From Goniomonas avonlea (taxonomy: Eukaryota; Cryptophyceae; Goniomonadida; Goniomonadaceae): a DNA stretch of 33,179 nucleotides. The notes beneath the pieces were generated by a model. That model did not search any database, was not told the origin of the DNA, and saw only the letters and a list, made by a program, of their open reading frames with translations. Below are positions 14,001 to 26,829 of this stretch, one piece after another. Both the position numbers and the translations under genes were made by a program. How positions within the stretch are numbered: the stretch's first letter is position 1; every line of letters begins with the position of its first letter. The DNA is taken from NCBI GenBank assembly GCA_003573635.1, contig QUTJ01031844.1, positions 1-33,179 of the forward strand, given 5' to 3'.

Positions 14001-17000
14001 CTCACGGCACCGGACCCAGGCGCGTTGCACGGTACCGCGCTGCTGAGCCGGAGTTTGCTATACGAGAAGATGGCTGACGTTGTCCCAGACTGTAGCCCAA
14101 CGGTCATCGACCCGCTCCGGTTCGCACCACGGCCCTGTGCAATCTTGGTGAGAATGGAGGTGTCCGATTTCCAAACCGTGGCGCACACTGCGGTGCCATG
14201 CAGCTGTGCCTCAGGGGAGTAGCGAGAGAAGCCAAAGTATAAACCACTGATGGTGACGCTCGTGGCAGCGGTGAGCGGGGCGTTGCCACCAAGAGCCACA
14301 GACCCAACGTTGAAGGAGAAAAGCGTGGTCGTGGTGGACTGAGTGAGGAGCAGCGTTGCAGCGACAGTCCGAAGTGCCGCTGCACCAGCGCACAATTTGC
14401 ACCGCAACGAAGTGTCCGACACCCACAAGTAGACTGACGCAGGGGTGCCGGAGATGCTCAGCATCGCAGAAACCTCAGAGGTGCCCAGGCAAGCACCGGT
14501 GATGGTGAGGCTGACACCTCCAACTGTCGGCGCGTTTGATGGCAAGAACGCGTTCAGTGCTGGGGCATCAAAAGTGAGACTGCGGGACAGAGAACTTGCT
14601 CGGCGAGAGATGGTCAGTACAGCATGGCGCCGAGTGCTGACGCCTACTGCCGAGCGAAGACGAAAACTAGAGCCCGAAAACCATATTGTTGCCTCGCACC
14701 CGCAGCCTTGAAACCGGACCCGCCCGCTGGCGTCATACGGTGTGAACCCGATACCGAGCACAGTGACGCTGGTGGACCCAGTGGTGGGCAAATTGGGCCA
14801 GGCTTTGAGGGTGGTAACGAGGTCAAAGGTGAAGGCTTGCGTCTGTGATCCGGCATTCACGAGCGCGATTGTGGACACGAGTTCCCGACCGATGAAAGAC
14901 CGGCCACTCGGCAGCTTGGCTTGAATTGAGGATTCTGATCGCCACAGCCGCACTTCGCACATTGTTCCGCCAACCCTGATTCCGTTGGATGTGTCAAACA
15001 GCGACACGCCACTGCCAGCCACGGTCAGGCTACAGGCCCCTGATGCGGGCCCATTGAGCCGCTGCACACTACTTATTGCAATAAAGTCATGAGTGATGGC
15101 CAAAGTGAGTGATGCCATCTGGCTGCTGGTTGTGACGACAACTGTGCGACTAGGGGCGATGGCTGGTCCAGCGAGGCCCGCGATTTCAGAGTCCGACGTC
15201 CACTCAGTCACTTCACTCACGCTGCCGCCGATACGGGTGCTGGGCGTGACGTCCACTGTGCCCATACCGCTGCCGACCACGGTTACGGTCAGGGCAGCAG
15301 TGGTCGCCAAGTTGGCCTGTCCAAGAGTGGAGAGCGCAGGCTGATCAAAGCTGACTCCTAGGGTCAGTGTGCCAGTCTGCTGACCAACAGAAGTGACGAA
15401 CACACGACCAAGGGCAGCCGAGGCTGGGGGCTTGCATCTCATGGACGAGAATGACACCCAACGAATAGCCTCGCAGATCGTCGCACCCACCCGCCCTGCA
15501 GTGGAGTAGTCCAAGGTTCCGAAAGCAACGCCAGACACAGTGAGGGAGTTTGCCCCCGTCACTGGAAAGTTAGATGGGAGCAAGGACGACGGCGCAGGGG
15601 CATCTGTGGAAAAGGCAACAGTCAGGGTCACCAGCCGACGATTCACAGTGATAACAATTGAACGCTTGCCCCCAACAGCCATCATCGAGCGAACGCTCAG
15701 CGACGACTCCGAAATCCAACTCGTAGCCGAGGCGCCAGTACTGGCCAAACGCGCGCACATGGACATCTCTGCGTGCTTAAACCGAGCACCCAGGACAGTC
15801 AAGCTGGTAGTGCCGGTGTCAGGGCTGTTGGAATGTACTGGTTCCATCAAGGCAGGGCCGTTGAAGGTAACGGAGAGTGAAAGGGTTGCCCTTTTGTGTG
15901 CAGCGCTGATGCGGAAAGCGGTTGAATGCAGCAGACCTAACGACAGCTTGCAACGCAGAGAGGTGTGTGCTGTCCAGACCGACCTCTCACACGAAGTACC
16001 ACCAACTCGGGAAACTTGCGAGCATTCAAACACCCCAATGCTGCCGCCGAACACGGTCACGCTCACAGCAGCGGTGGAAATGTAGTTACTGATTGAAAGG
16101 GAGGATACCTCGGGGGTGCCGTACGAGACCGATAGACTCAGCGAGCCTAACACACCAATCTGGGCGACAGTAACACCGGCAGCCCAGAACCGAAGCAGAT
16201 TGGTACCGCTACTGGGCTTACACAGCATGCTGGAATCAGACTTCCACAAGGAGGAGCCGCAGCCGGACCCGCCGACGCGAGCAGCGAGAGAAGGCGAACT
16301 CCCGGCCATGGACGAGCCCACAACAGTCAGCGACAGCGACCCTGTCGCGGGTACATTGGTCACGATGAGGGAACTCGTAGCAATGTCGGCAGTGAACGCC
16401 ACTGTGAGCGACTTGCGCAGCAAGCCCACTGTGACGACTGCGACGCGCGCAGCTCCGCGGGTTAAACTTGATTTGCAAGTGGCTGATGAGTCTGAGGCCC
16501 ATTGTCTACCTTCACAGCTTGTTCCACCCGCGCGAACAAGAAGAGAGGCATCTCCTTCGACAAACCCTGAGCCGATGACCGTCACCGTGGTGGCCCCAGA
16601 GCCAGGCGCATTGGTACGGACGACCGAGCAAGGAGACGAGGCATCCAGGGTCCACGCATACGAGATTGACCCGAGTCCAGCAGCGTAAGAAACCACAATG
16701 GACAGTGAGCGCGAGAAGGCACTGCTGACTTTGCACTGAACCGACGAGTCGGCGGTCCACGCCGTCGCAGTGCCAGCTGTCCTATGAGTTCGAACTTGGG
16801 TACTGAAACCAACCTGGCCCGAGTTGCGGCCGACAACGGTGAGGGAGAGAGATCCCGTCGTGGCGTCGTTCACACGGACTACGCTCGACGGAGCAGCCAG
16901 ATCCAGCGACACCAACGCCGTCAGTGAGCCTAGTTGCAAGCCAGATGTAACAAGCACAGTGCCATCGGCCCGCCTCGTGCCCAGGACGACCATGGCCCGA

Positions 17001-20000
17001 ATCGACGACGACGAAGTCCAGGCTGTCGCAGCCAAGGTGGAGCCTCCGAGGCGCAGGCCTGCACTGGAGTCCTTCTCGCCAAACTGTCGCCCAAACACAG
17101 TTACTGAGACAGCAGCTGTGGTGGGAGTGTTCAAACGGACGCTGCCGCTCGGCAAAGCCATGCCGTAGGTAAAGCACTTGGTAACGCTCCCCAGCTGCAG
17201 GGCAGTAGTTGCTTCGACACCTCGGAAAGCCGAGAGACCGACAGGAAGCTTGAGTTTGACTGCTGACTCAGAGGCCCAGGATCCATCCTCGCCCCCGCTG
17301 TGCCCCAGACGACCCCGACTAGTCGGTGAAAGTTTTCCGAAGCCACTGCCGATCATTGTCAAGCTGGCTGAGCCAGTGACCGGGCCGTTTGTTCTGGTCA
17401 CGGAACTGGTGCGCGCGCCATCATAAGAGAAGCTTCGCGTCCAGGTCACACCAGGCCTGGCAAGCAGGGTGGCCATCATGGAATGATGCGCACGCACGCC
17501 CCAAGAGCGGAGGGCCAACAACGCGGAGTCAGAGACCCAGACGGTAGCTGGGGCACTGCTTCTTCCGACGCCAAGGTGGATGGATAACCTCTCCACGCCG
17601 CAACCGGAGCCAACCACGGTGACGCTGCTGCAGCCCGTAGTGGGAGCGTTGACCCTCACCTCGCTGCTCAGAGCTGAGGCAGCGTAGGTGAGAGACCTTT
17701 GTAGACTGCTGAACTGCTGGCCGACAGTGGCGACCACAACTCGGTGTGTTGAGTGCCCCATCGCTGTTTTACACACGAGCCCTGTCTCAGACTTCCAGTC
17801 GGTGTTGGCGGTTCCAGAGTACCCAGCTCGCAGGGCCAGCGACACGTCGAGGGACACGAGACCAATGCCGACAACAGTGACATGCACCGACCCCGTCACG
17901 GCGGAATTATATGGAGGAGCGCTCTGAATTAAGGAGGGGTCATGGCTGAAAGCAGCGGTGATGGTGCCGCGCAGAGCCGCAACGGTGACAACGGTCAGCA
18001 AATACGCAGAGAACCCTCCACTTGTTTTGCAGACTAAGGTCGAGTCCGACACCCACGTAGTTGATTGGAGCATGGTCGGGCCCAACACCGCTCGAGAAGT
18101 CGGAGGCACACTGCTGAACATAAAGCCCAGGACGGTCACACCTGTGCTGCCAGTCGTCGGCCCGTTCCCCATCCAGATTGCACGCTCTGATGGTTCGGTG
18201 TAGGACAACGCCAAAATCAGAGTGCCCAAATGGTTGCTCGTCGATGTCACTCTGACACTTCTCGCAGGCCACAGGCCGGATGGCGCACGAACAAACAGAG
18301 ACGTATCTGACAGCCAAACGGTCGCTGGTGCAGCGCTACGACCGAGAGCCGTGCGCGCCGAGGGAAATTGACCCAAGCTGCTGCCAATCGTTGTCACCCT
18401 TACTGCTCCGGTGCTCGGGACGTTAACAGGCACAATATGTCTAATGTCAGGGGAGTCGTTTGTAACAGCACCGGTGAGAGAGGCCGCACGGTTAACGGCT
18501 GACAAGGTGACAGTTGCTTTGGAAAACCCAGAAGGCGTTTTGCATAGCAGTGATGTCGCGGATCTCCACACGGAAGCGGGTGCGGCGGAGCGAGTGACAC
18601 GCACACCCAGAGACCGAGATTGTCGGCTCAAGGATCTCCCAACAATGGTAACAGTGGTGGCAGCAGACACCGCAGCGTTGGAACCCAGGGACCCGATCAC
18701 CGGAGCATCGCTTGTCCAGGAGCGAGATAAGGTCACTGGCACGGCGAGACCAGCAGAGGCAACGAGCCATCGATTGACTCGGTTTGATGTTGAGGCCCTG
18801 CCACTGACGGCCGAGTCGGATACCCAAGACGTACCCGTGGCCCGTGTAAACCCGAGAACAAGGTGAGCTGACTGTGGCATCGGTGGCCCCAAGCCACACC
18901 CGATAACAGTGACAGAGTGCGCTCCCGTCGCGTGCACATTGGTGCGAAGCGCTGCACTCAGAAGCGGAGACAAAAACGAAAAAGCGGAGGACACTGAGGT
19001 GGCTTGCAGCGCACACGTCACGGCCAGGTCTGCAACTCGCAAGAATCCTGCCGCTGAGAGCGCGACCACAGCAGAATCAGAAGCCCAATCGGTGCACGGT
19101 GCTGGGGTTCCACCAGTGCGAACCCGACCAGTGGTCGAGCTGCCGCGAAGGGAATGGCCAACAAGGGTAACAGAGGTCCCCCCCGTTGTTGGCGCGTTGG
19201 CGACAATGCCAGAGCTGACGCTTGCCGACTGGTAGGACTGCGACCGAGTCAAGGAATTGTGCTGAAGGCACAGGGACAAAGCCACACTGGGAACCAGCCG
19301 AGCGTGCCCTCGAGGGGTCCGGCAGGTCACCGCGGAATCAGAAGACCATTGTGAGGCTGTGCAGCTTGTCCCTCCGGCTCGAGCGCGGGATGATCCATCA
19401 ATCGAGGCGAGCTGCACGCCGACAACAGTGACACTCACACCAGCAGTGGCAGCGCGATTGGAGGTCACGGTCCCTGATATCAATGGACGTGCAAACGAGA
19501 TAAAAGGTCCAGAAAACAGCTTGTCTGCCGTGACAGTGAAAACTCGTGGGGACAACGCGATCCAGGGTGTTTTGCAGAGAAGGGTGGTCTCTGACATCCA
19601 GGCCGTGCCTTGGCACGGTGTCCAACCCAGACGGGCGCGCTGAGTGGTGTCAGTGCCCCCAAAACTGTGAGGCACAAGAGTCACCACCACATTGCCTGTT
19701 GTTGGCACGTTTGTGGGGGCCCCAATGTTGGCAGTGACAGCGTTATAAGAGAGGCTGCGGGTGCTGGTGCCTGCTTGGTTCTCCATCGTCAAGCCCACAC
19801 TCCGGCCGAACTTCCCACCACTAGGAGCTTTGCATTTGACCACAGAGCTTGAAACCCATGACGTGGCCTGGCATGCGGAATGATGCAGGCGGGAACGGGA
19901 GCTGTGAGGCTCCATGCGAAGTCTTGTGCCGATCACGGTGACACTGCTCGATCCAGTCGTACAACTATTCGGGAGGGAGACTTTAGATACATGGGGCGTC

Positions 20001-23000
20001 TGGTGAGTGATCGCCGCAGTGAGGGTGCCACTTTTTTTCTGGCTGCTGAAGGCCAGAAGTCGTAAGAAACCGATGCCGTGAGCAAGCTTTCCCTTGAGCG
20101 CCGAATCCGATATCCAAACGGACGCCATCACGGTTGTACCGCCTTGCCGAGCACTGTGAGATCCCAGCAAGTTGCTGCCGATTATTGTCACACTCGTAGC
20201 ACCTGTGGCTGCCAAATTGGATCGAATAGAAAGGGACAGGGCAGCCGTGTCTGATGTAAACGTCGCAGTCGCGGTGCCTGGAAACCCCCCGACAGTAGCA
20301 ACCGTGCGATGACCATTGCCAACAACAACAAGGGGGCATTTTGTGGACACAGCGGAATCTGAAGTCCAAGTCGTCGCTTCCGATGCCGTGCCGCCGAGAC
20401 ACATCCCCAATGATACAGAAGCACCGCCGGCGAACGCTGAGCCGAAGATGGTAATACTAACGGCTGCGGTGGCAGCCAGATTAAACCGGACGAGCTTTGA
20501 GGCGGCAGGTAGGTCGAAGGAGAACGCCTGCGTCAGCGTCTCGAGGTGCAATGAGAGCGTGAGGCCAAAATAAACGTGGCGCCCTGCGCTGGCGACGGTC
20601 TTACACCGAAATGAGGACTCTGAAACCCAACGGGCCGAAGCCGCGCCACTGCCTCGACCTCGAGCAGCAGGGGTGTATGGAAGGTGGGAGAACCCGCGGC
20701 CGGTCACCGTCAGGCTGGAAGAACCCGTTGCTGGGCTGTTGGTGAAAACAGTGGAGCTTGGAGCAGCTCGATCATAAGTGACCGAATCTGACAGCGACAC
20801 GCTCATCATTGTGTCGATGGTCACAGACACCGTGCAGCGCAGGCGGGAGCTCACCGCAGATTTCAGTCGAAGAGATGAGTCTGAAGTCCATGCGCAACGT
20901 TCGGAGCTGGACCGGTAACGCGTGCTTGGACCGAGGTATCCCCTTCCCCAAAGCTGCGGGCTGTGATCGTCACGCTGACGCTGCCTGTGCCGGAAAGATT
21001 CGTGCGAACGGGGTTGCTGGATTGAGGCTTGTCGAAGGTTGCAGCAGATGACAGGGTGCCCACCTGATCACCCACTGTAACCAGTAGGGCCTGTCGACTC
21101 TGTGTCCCAGCGCCCACCTTGAGTCGGAGAGAAGTACAAGACACCCAGTCTTGCGCCTCAACGCCGGTGATGCCGAAACGCAAAGTGGGGGACTCGCCAT
21201 GATATGCCAAACCCGCACCGACTATTGTCAGAGAGACTGAGCCGGTCGGGGGGCGGTTAGTGATGCTCAGACACAGCGGGCTCGGGTGGTGCAGGGTGAA
21301 CGCACCCGTGAGCGTCCCATGATGCCCGTGCATGCGTGTATCGACGGAGAGGCGGGCGCTCCGCCTCGAGTACAACCCACCAGGTACCCGGCAGGTCAGA
21401 GCCGAGTCAGCGATCCAGATGGACATATCGGACGCAGTACCTCCGATTCGCAAACGCGCGCTGGTGCTGGACTGGCCGTACCCGCGTCCCACAACCGTGA
21501 CAGTGACAGCGCCTGTCACTGGTCCGTTGGTAGCTAGGACGCCGCAGCTGCCCGGTCCGTCAAAAGTGAACATGAGCGTGAGCGTTGATGACAGCCCTGC
21601 TTCACCAGCTGTGACACTGACTCTGACTTGGTTCACGGCGCCAGTTGGAACTTTACACCGCACAGCTGTCTCACTGAACACACTTGCCGAGATGCAAGAG
21701 GACCCACCAACGGAAGTTGTACCAGTTGCACGACTCTTCGCAAACCCGCTACCCACCACAGTAAGGCTAGCACTTCCGGTGGAGGGGTTGTTGACACGGG
21801 TTTCGCTGCTGACATGCGGGAGGTTGTACGTGAAGACTCTCGTGTGTGACATCTGATCAACCAGTAGTGTCGCTGCATAGCGGCGGAGCTGTGTTGCGTG
21901 GCGGCCTGCGGCAATCTTGCCACGTACAGATGAGTCGGACACCCATGAAGTCACTTCGCAGGCAGTATGTCCCACTCGCATCCCACAACTCCTGTCACTT
22001 TGAGCCTGGCTGCTTCCTACGAGAGTGACAGACATGGCGCCAGTGCTGGGGGAATTCGTGACCACTGATCTCCGGATGCCGATGCCTCCATAGGTCACGA
22101 CTAACGACAGACTCTCCCTGGCCATCGCCGCAGATAATGACAAGCACAGAAACCGAGCGACGCCAGGGGGAGCCTTGCATCGGGCAGAGGTGATTCCGAC
22201 CCAGACAGCGGATTCGAAAGATGAGGCACCGAGTTTGGGCCTCGGGCTAAGAACGTGGAACGTTGACCCAACAATCGTCACTGAGACTGCGCCAGTGGCC
22301 GGATTATTGGCTTGGCACAGGCTACTGACAAGCGCTGCGTCGGTGGAGTAGAGTTCTGACACTGATCCGGCCTGGACCCCCACGCTCACCACGAGGCAGC
22401 GACAGGCCCAGAGCGCTAATACTGATTTGAGACAAATAGCCGAGTCCGACGTCCAGGCGGTTGCTGTCGCACCAGTCCCGCCTAATCGCCCGTTCACAGT
22501 TCGTGCGGCAGTCCCGAATTTGGAACCGCTAAGTGTGATGCTTATCGAGCCAGATCCAGGCGCATTACTCCGAACCGTGCCGCTGCCAACGGGCCCATCG
22601 AACGTGAACGCTGCAGTTAGAGTGGAGAGCGTGCGCACAATCGTGACCCCAACACCATGTCGAAACCGAGTCCCACTTGGTCCTTTGAGCTTGATGGCAG
22701 AGTGGGACACCCAGAAGCAACTCTCCGCGCGCGAGCCGGTCTGCCGTCCAACGGGCGTCAAGCTCATGTCAGTCAGATCCACACCGACCAATGTCAGGCT
22801 TGCCCCGCCCGTGGTTGGCCAATTTGAAGCAACCCCTGAACTGAGATGTGGGTGGGAGTAGCTGAAGGCCAGCGACAACGATAGGACGCGAAAGCCCAGG
22901 CCAGCAGTTCCAACGAAGCCGCACCCATAATGTGCACCCTTTGAAACTTTGCAGCTGATACTGGACTCTGAAATCCAGATCGAGACAAGTACCGCACTTC

Positions 23001-26000
23001 CACCGATTCGAGCATGTGCAGACCCGTAATTTCGGGAGCCCAAGCCTCTACCGACAACGGTTACACTGGTTGACCCCGAACTTGGAGCGTTTGCAGAAAG
23101 GGTCACAGAGATCAGGGGTGTGAAATAGGTGAGAGTGTTGGACAGCGTCTGCCGACGCACACCAATTGTGACAACGACTGGTGGCACAGGTCGTACTTGG
23201 CTACTCGATGTTCTTGCCAGCAGCGAGGTTACCGACACCCAGAGCGTGGCTTCAACCACGGTTTTTCCGATTCTAGGTGTGAGCGAGCGCATCATGTGTA
23301 TGCCGAGCCCGAGGACTGTCACACTCAACGCACCAGTCGATGGCACGTTTGTTTGGACAACAGCAGACATCAAAGGGGCGTCGTAACTGAACACTCGAGT
23401 GGCGGACCCGTGCTGCGCACTTGCGGACACCGCCACAGTGCACGCCGCGTCCACTCCAGCTGCAACCTTAACGCGAATACAAGACTGCGAAAACCAGCTC
23501 ACGGCCTCACATTGAGACCCTCCAGTGGCAGCAGACGCGGACGCAGCGAGCCCAAAACCAGACCCGGCAACTGTGATGCTGACACCAGCTGTCAAGGGCC
23601 CATTGGATCGAAGCACTCCACTCGCAATTGGGCGTGCATAGCTCAAGGCATTCGACACCGAGAGTCGGACCTCCGACACAGTCGTGCCGAGCGGCCTCGA
23701 CATTGCCTCCCCAGCGGGGAGTTTGCACTTCACAGAGGTGACCGAGACGGAAACGTGAGCCTCGGACGCAGTTCCACCGATGCGGGAGCCTGCACTCAGA
23801 TCCGTGACGCCGAGTGCGTACCCCGTCAAAGTGAGGCTGACACCGCCTGTAATCGCGCGGTTGGAGGGGGCCAACACCATTAAGATTGCTACATCGTAGG
23901 ACACGAAGACAGATAGGGACAGCATATCTGAGGTAACAGTGGTAAGAACGTTTTTGGAGACTCTGGAGCCCATCCCAACCCTGCACACAACGCCCGTGTC
24001 TGATACCCAGACGGACGCAGCGCAGGCAGTTCCTCCCACACGACTTTTGGAGGACGACTGAAAAGGGAGGAGTCTGCGACCCAAAATCGTGACGGTGAGC
24101 GACCCAGTTTGTGGTGCATTCCCTTTCAGAGCCTGCGACACCACCCTCATGTCAGAGGTGATCGCAGAAGTAAGCGAAGACATCTGGCGGCCGGAGGACA
24201 CAACAAGTAAACAACCAGAAGCATGAAACATCGAAGCTTTGAAGAACAGTACGGTATCAGAAACCCATTTTGAGGCGGTCGAGACTGTCCCATGCATCTG
24301 TGCACGGGCTGAGTACCTCACGCCACCAAAATTGGCCCCCAAGATTGTGACGCTCCTCGAAGCAGTGGAAGGCGCGTTTGTGTGCACAGCGCTAAGCAGC
24401 CATGGCGCAGCATACGTGACGGATCGTGACATCGTGTCAAAAAACGTGCCACTGGTCACGACAACCGCTCGCTCAGCCGCAACACCCTGCACCAGCCTGG
24501 CAGTCACAGACGAGTCTGAGATCCACACGGTATTCGCGGCCGCCGAGAGCACAAACAGGGATCGCAGCGAGTACTCCACAGAGGCAAACTGACGAGCAAA
24601 CACTGTCACCGATAGACTCCCAGACGCGGGCAAGTTCCAGCGACGGACACTCGTTGAGACTGGAACATCGTAGGTGCATATCCGTGTCATTGATCCCATG
24701 CTTGCACCCACAGACACGGCCATTGACAGGAGGCCACCAGTGCCTCGTGTTGATTTGCACTGCATGACAGAGCTCGATCGCCATCGTACACCATCGGGTG
24801 CGCTCCCACCCACCCGAGCGTCCCCAGAATAGGGCAAGCGCCCCAAGCCAGACCCGTAGAATGTCAGACTCACCCCTCCCGTCGCTGGAGCGTTGCAGCG
24901 CCCCAGAGAGGTCTGTCCGGGAGAATCAAACGTAAACAAGAGCGTAATGGATGAGGACTGTAATTGCAGTGTGAGGGCCATGCGCTTCTGTAACAAAAAG
25001 GCAGAAACTCCGTCTGGAGCCTTGCAGCGAATAGTGCTCTCTGAGACCCAGTTCAAGGCATCAGCGAGAGTAGCTTGCAGCTGTGTTCGGCTACTCCAAT
25101 CCGCGGAGCCCATTCGCCCAGCAACAATTGTTAGGGATAATGATCCTGAAGCTGGAAAATTCATGCGGACGGCTCCACTGCCAGATTGCCAATCAATCGA
25201 GAGAGGCGCTAGCAAAACAGTCTCTGACAAAAGAGCCGTAAGTCCAACCGAAGCAACAACGGCGATACCGCCCGGAAATTTCGCGAACACTGAGGAATCT
25301 GCTACCCATGAGGTGATTTCAGCCAGGGAGCCGCGCAGAGATCCCACAACAGAATAGTGAGCTTGGCCAATGGAGGTGCCCAAGATCGTGACACTGACTG
25401 ATCCTGTCGATGGCAAGTTCGAAATGAGGACGGAGCTGAGCTGAGGTGCGGACAGAGTCAAAGGCTTCAAGAGGGTCCCAACAAGAATTGCGGCTGTGAC
25501 TCTAGCCTGCACCAAAGTGCCATGGCTAGCGCTGGCGCGGCAAGCCAGGGTCGAGTCCGAGAACCAAAATGAACCTTCGGTCCGGGTCAAGCCAACGGCC
25601 GAGCGTGAGCTGGAGGACAATCCAATGCCATTGCCAAGTATTGTGACACTCATTGAGCCCGTGGCGTGGGCATTCGTCTGCCAAACGCTGCTGGGATGAG
25701 GAGCATCAAAGGTGTGCAGTCGGCTGTGAGAGCCCTCCTGCATGCCAATTGAAACAAGGACACTGCGGGACAAGCCAGTACCCCCACCTGCCTTGCAGTG
25801 CATTGCTGATTGTGAGACCCAGTTTCGAGCTTCACTGCCCGTTCCCCCACCACGCACACCAGGGCTGCGGTCGTGGCTGCCGAAACCGTTCCCATAAACA
25901 GTTGTGGTCGTTGCCCCAGATACCGGAGAATTAGTTCGACGAGATATTGTCAAAATGGGTGCATCATATGAAAAGATATTTGTCACAGAAGCAGCCTGGA

Positions 26001-26829
26001 GCCCGCCAGTACTGGCGAGCCAACGTCTTACACGCACTCCATGCGCAATCTTGCAAACCACGCAAGAGTCAGACTGCCATAGTCCCGCCAAGACTGTTGT
26101 TCCAGTAATACGTTCGGTGTGAGTGGTATCAACAGGACTCATTGCATGACCTAGGACAGTGAGGGACACAGATCCTGAGGGAGGGCCATTTGCCCGGATG
26201 GCACCACTCAGGTGCGCTGCATCGAAAGAATGAAAATGTGAGACGGAAGCAACTCTGCGCAAAACGGTACTGGACGCAATTCGCTGAGTCCTGAACCCAA
26301 GGATTGATCTAGAGCACATCGAACTATCGGATACCCAGCGAGTTGTCGCACCGGCTGATCCTCCCGCTCGCACCCCTGGAGAGAAGAACAACCTGCCCAT
26401 GCTGGACCCAACCACCGTCACCGAGACTGCACCAGTGGGTGCGATATTACTCACAAGTAAGTTTGAAAAGACAGGGTGCTGGAATGTGAACCCACGAGTG
26501 ATCGTCAGACTGGCACATGCCACACAGGATAGGACAATTGCTTGCAGAGTCTCAGTGCTCCCTGGCGGTGTCTTGCAAAGAATTTTAGAGGAGTCCACCC
26601 AGAGAGTTGCTAAACAACCAGTGTTACCCCACCGAACCATATCCCCATTGTTTAGACTCGTTCCCAGCACAGTGACCGAGATGGAGCCAGAGCCGGGGCA
26701 GTTCATAACATTTGAGCCAATGGGAGCAGCATTGCCAAAATCATTGAGTAATAATAGAATAAACAAAATATACCACAACCCTCCCTCATACAATGCACGC
26801 TGTGGCACGGCTGCAGTGCCCGAAGGCAT
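194..26829 (-). CDS. Giant secreted/surface protein: signal peptide, ~80 TIG-like, 3 Calx-beta-like, ~14 filamin-type repeats (3' end missing)
   Basis: The sequence encodes about 8,880 residues, roughly 0.9 MDa, and the C-terminus lies beyond the left edge. The first ATG is 26,829-26,827. In-frame codons upstream contain no other ATG before a stop at about 26,965. Residues 18-29 form a hydrophobic core (LWYILFILLLLN), with a plausible cleavage after GNAA near residue 35, so the protein should enter the secretory pathway. The order is TIG-like array, then Calx-beta-like repeats, then filamin-type Ig repeats. From about 20,900 to 194 every repeat motif checked sits in the same register and no stop was found. 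The first 5.9 kb is in a neighbouring register, and the two meet inside one repeat unit at about 20,903-20,914. The span of 26,636 nt becomes a multiple of three if one base is restored there. No intron is needed anywhere inside. TIG and filamin folds are known in adhesion, scaffolding and matrix proteins; a filamentous surface role is inference. A C-terminal membrane anchor may lie off the window. Confidence 0.88.
5065..5990 (-). other. Three Calx-beta-like repeats in the giant protein
   Basis: These are three units of roughly 90-105 residues each, following the last TIG unit. Each carries a pattern of the type LTFxxxxWxxPQ, then VxGxxDD, then an acidic turn and an alternating Tyr/Val strand. 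Examples are FIPSKWNVPQFVNITGINDD followed by LNDND, and TDWMVPQQCQIQGVDD followed by LVQDFD. This pattern is common in Calx-beta-like extracellular repeats. The acidic turns (DDLNDND and similar) could bind calcium, which is inference. The third unit is the most diverged. The units form the junction between the long TIG array and the filamin-type region. Confidence 0.65.
6000..26720 (-). repeat. Array of ~80 TIG/IPT-like Ig-fold repeats, ~257 nt each
   Basis: I counted about 80 copies of the core motif of the type PxTGSxSVTVxGxxFG. Twenty-three lie between 26,720 and 20,865 and about 57 between there and 6,200. Each unit runs through a conserved Gly-Gly-Thr/Ser stretch, then a Trp followed by VSDSS, then often CK, a region with alternating Val/Thr, and a closing FSYDAP-type motif before the next core. 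Unit length is very regular, about 85-86 residues. Units are strongly diverged, so this is an old array and not a recent expansion. TIG domains are Ig-like folds found in surface receptors and in fibrocystin-type proteins. The exact count may be off by two or three. Confidence 0.9.
20900..20915 (-). other. Single-base frame discontinuity inside a TIG unit of the giant gene
   Basis: Upstream the unit reads ARVTGP in one register, and that register meets a TGA at 20,865-20,863. Downstream the same unit continues as SERCAWTSDSSLRLK in the next register. Joining them across the loss of one base gives exactly the usual 12-residue spacing from Arg to the conserved Trp. There is no intron-sized gap and no recognisable slippery heptamer. 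A sequencing or assembly error is the simplest cause. A real mutation splitting the gene into a secreted fragment of about 1,990 residues and an untranslated remainder is the alternative. Confidence 0.8.

Noticed and set aside
20900-20915. Programmed ribosomal frameshift at the frame break
   Set aside because: No slippery heptamer is present and there is no obvious pseudoknot. A missing base is simpler.
20860-20920. Intron explaining the frame break
   Set aside because: The two registers meet within about 12 bases inside one conserved unit, so no room for an intron exists.
194-26829. Bacterial giant adhesin or symbiont contamination as the source of the giant gene
   Set aside because: It is intron-free, but its 3' visible end has a eukaryotic splice donor, and it shares a promoter element with a spliced ER-protein gene on the same DNA.
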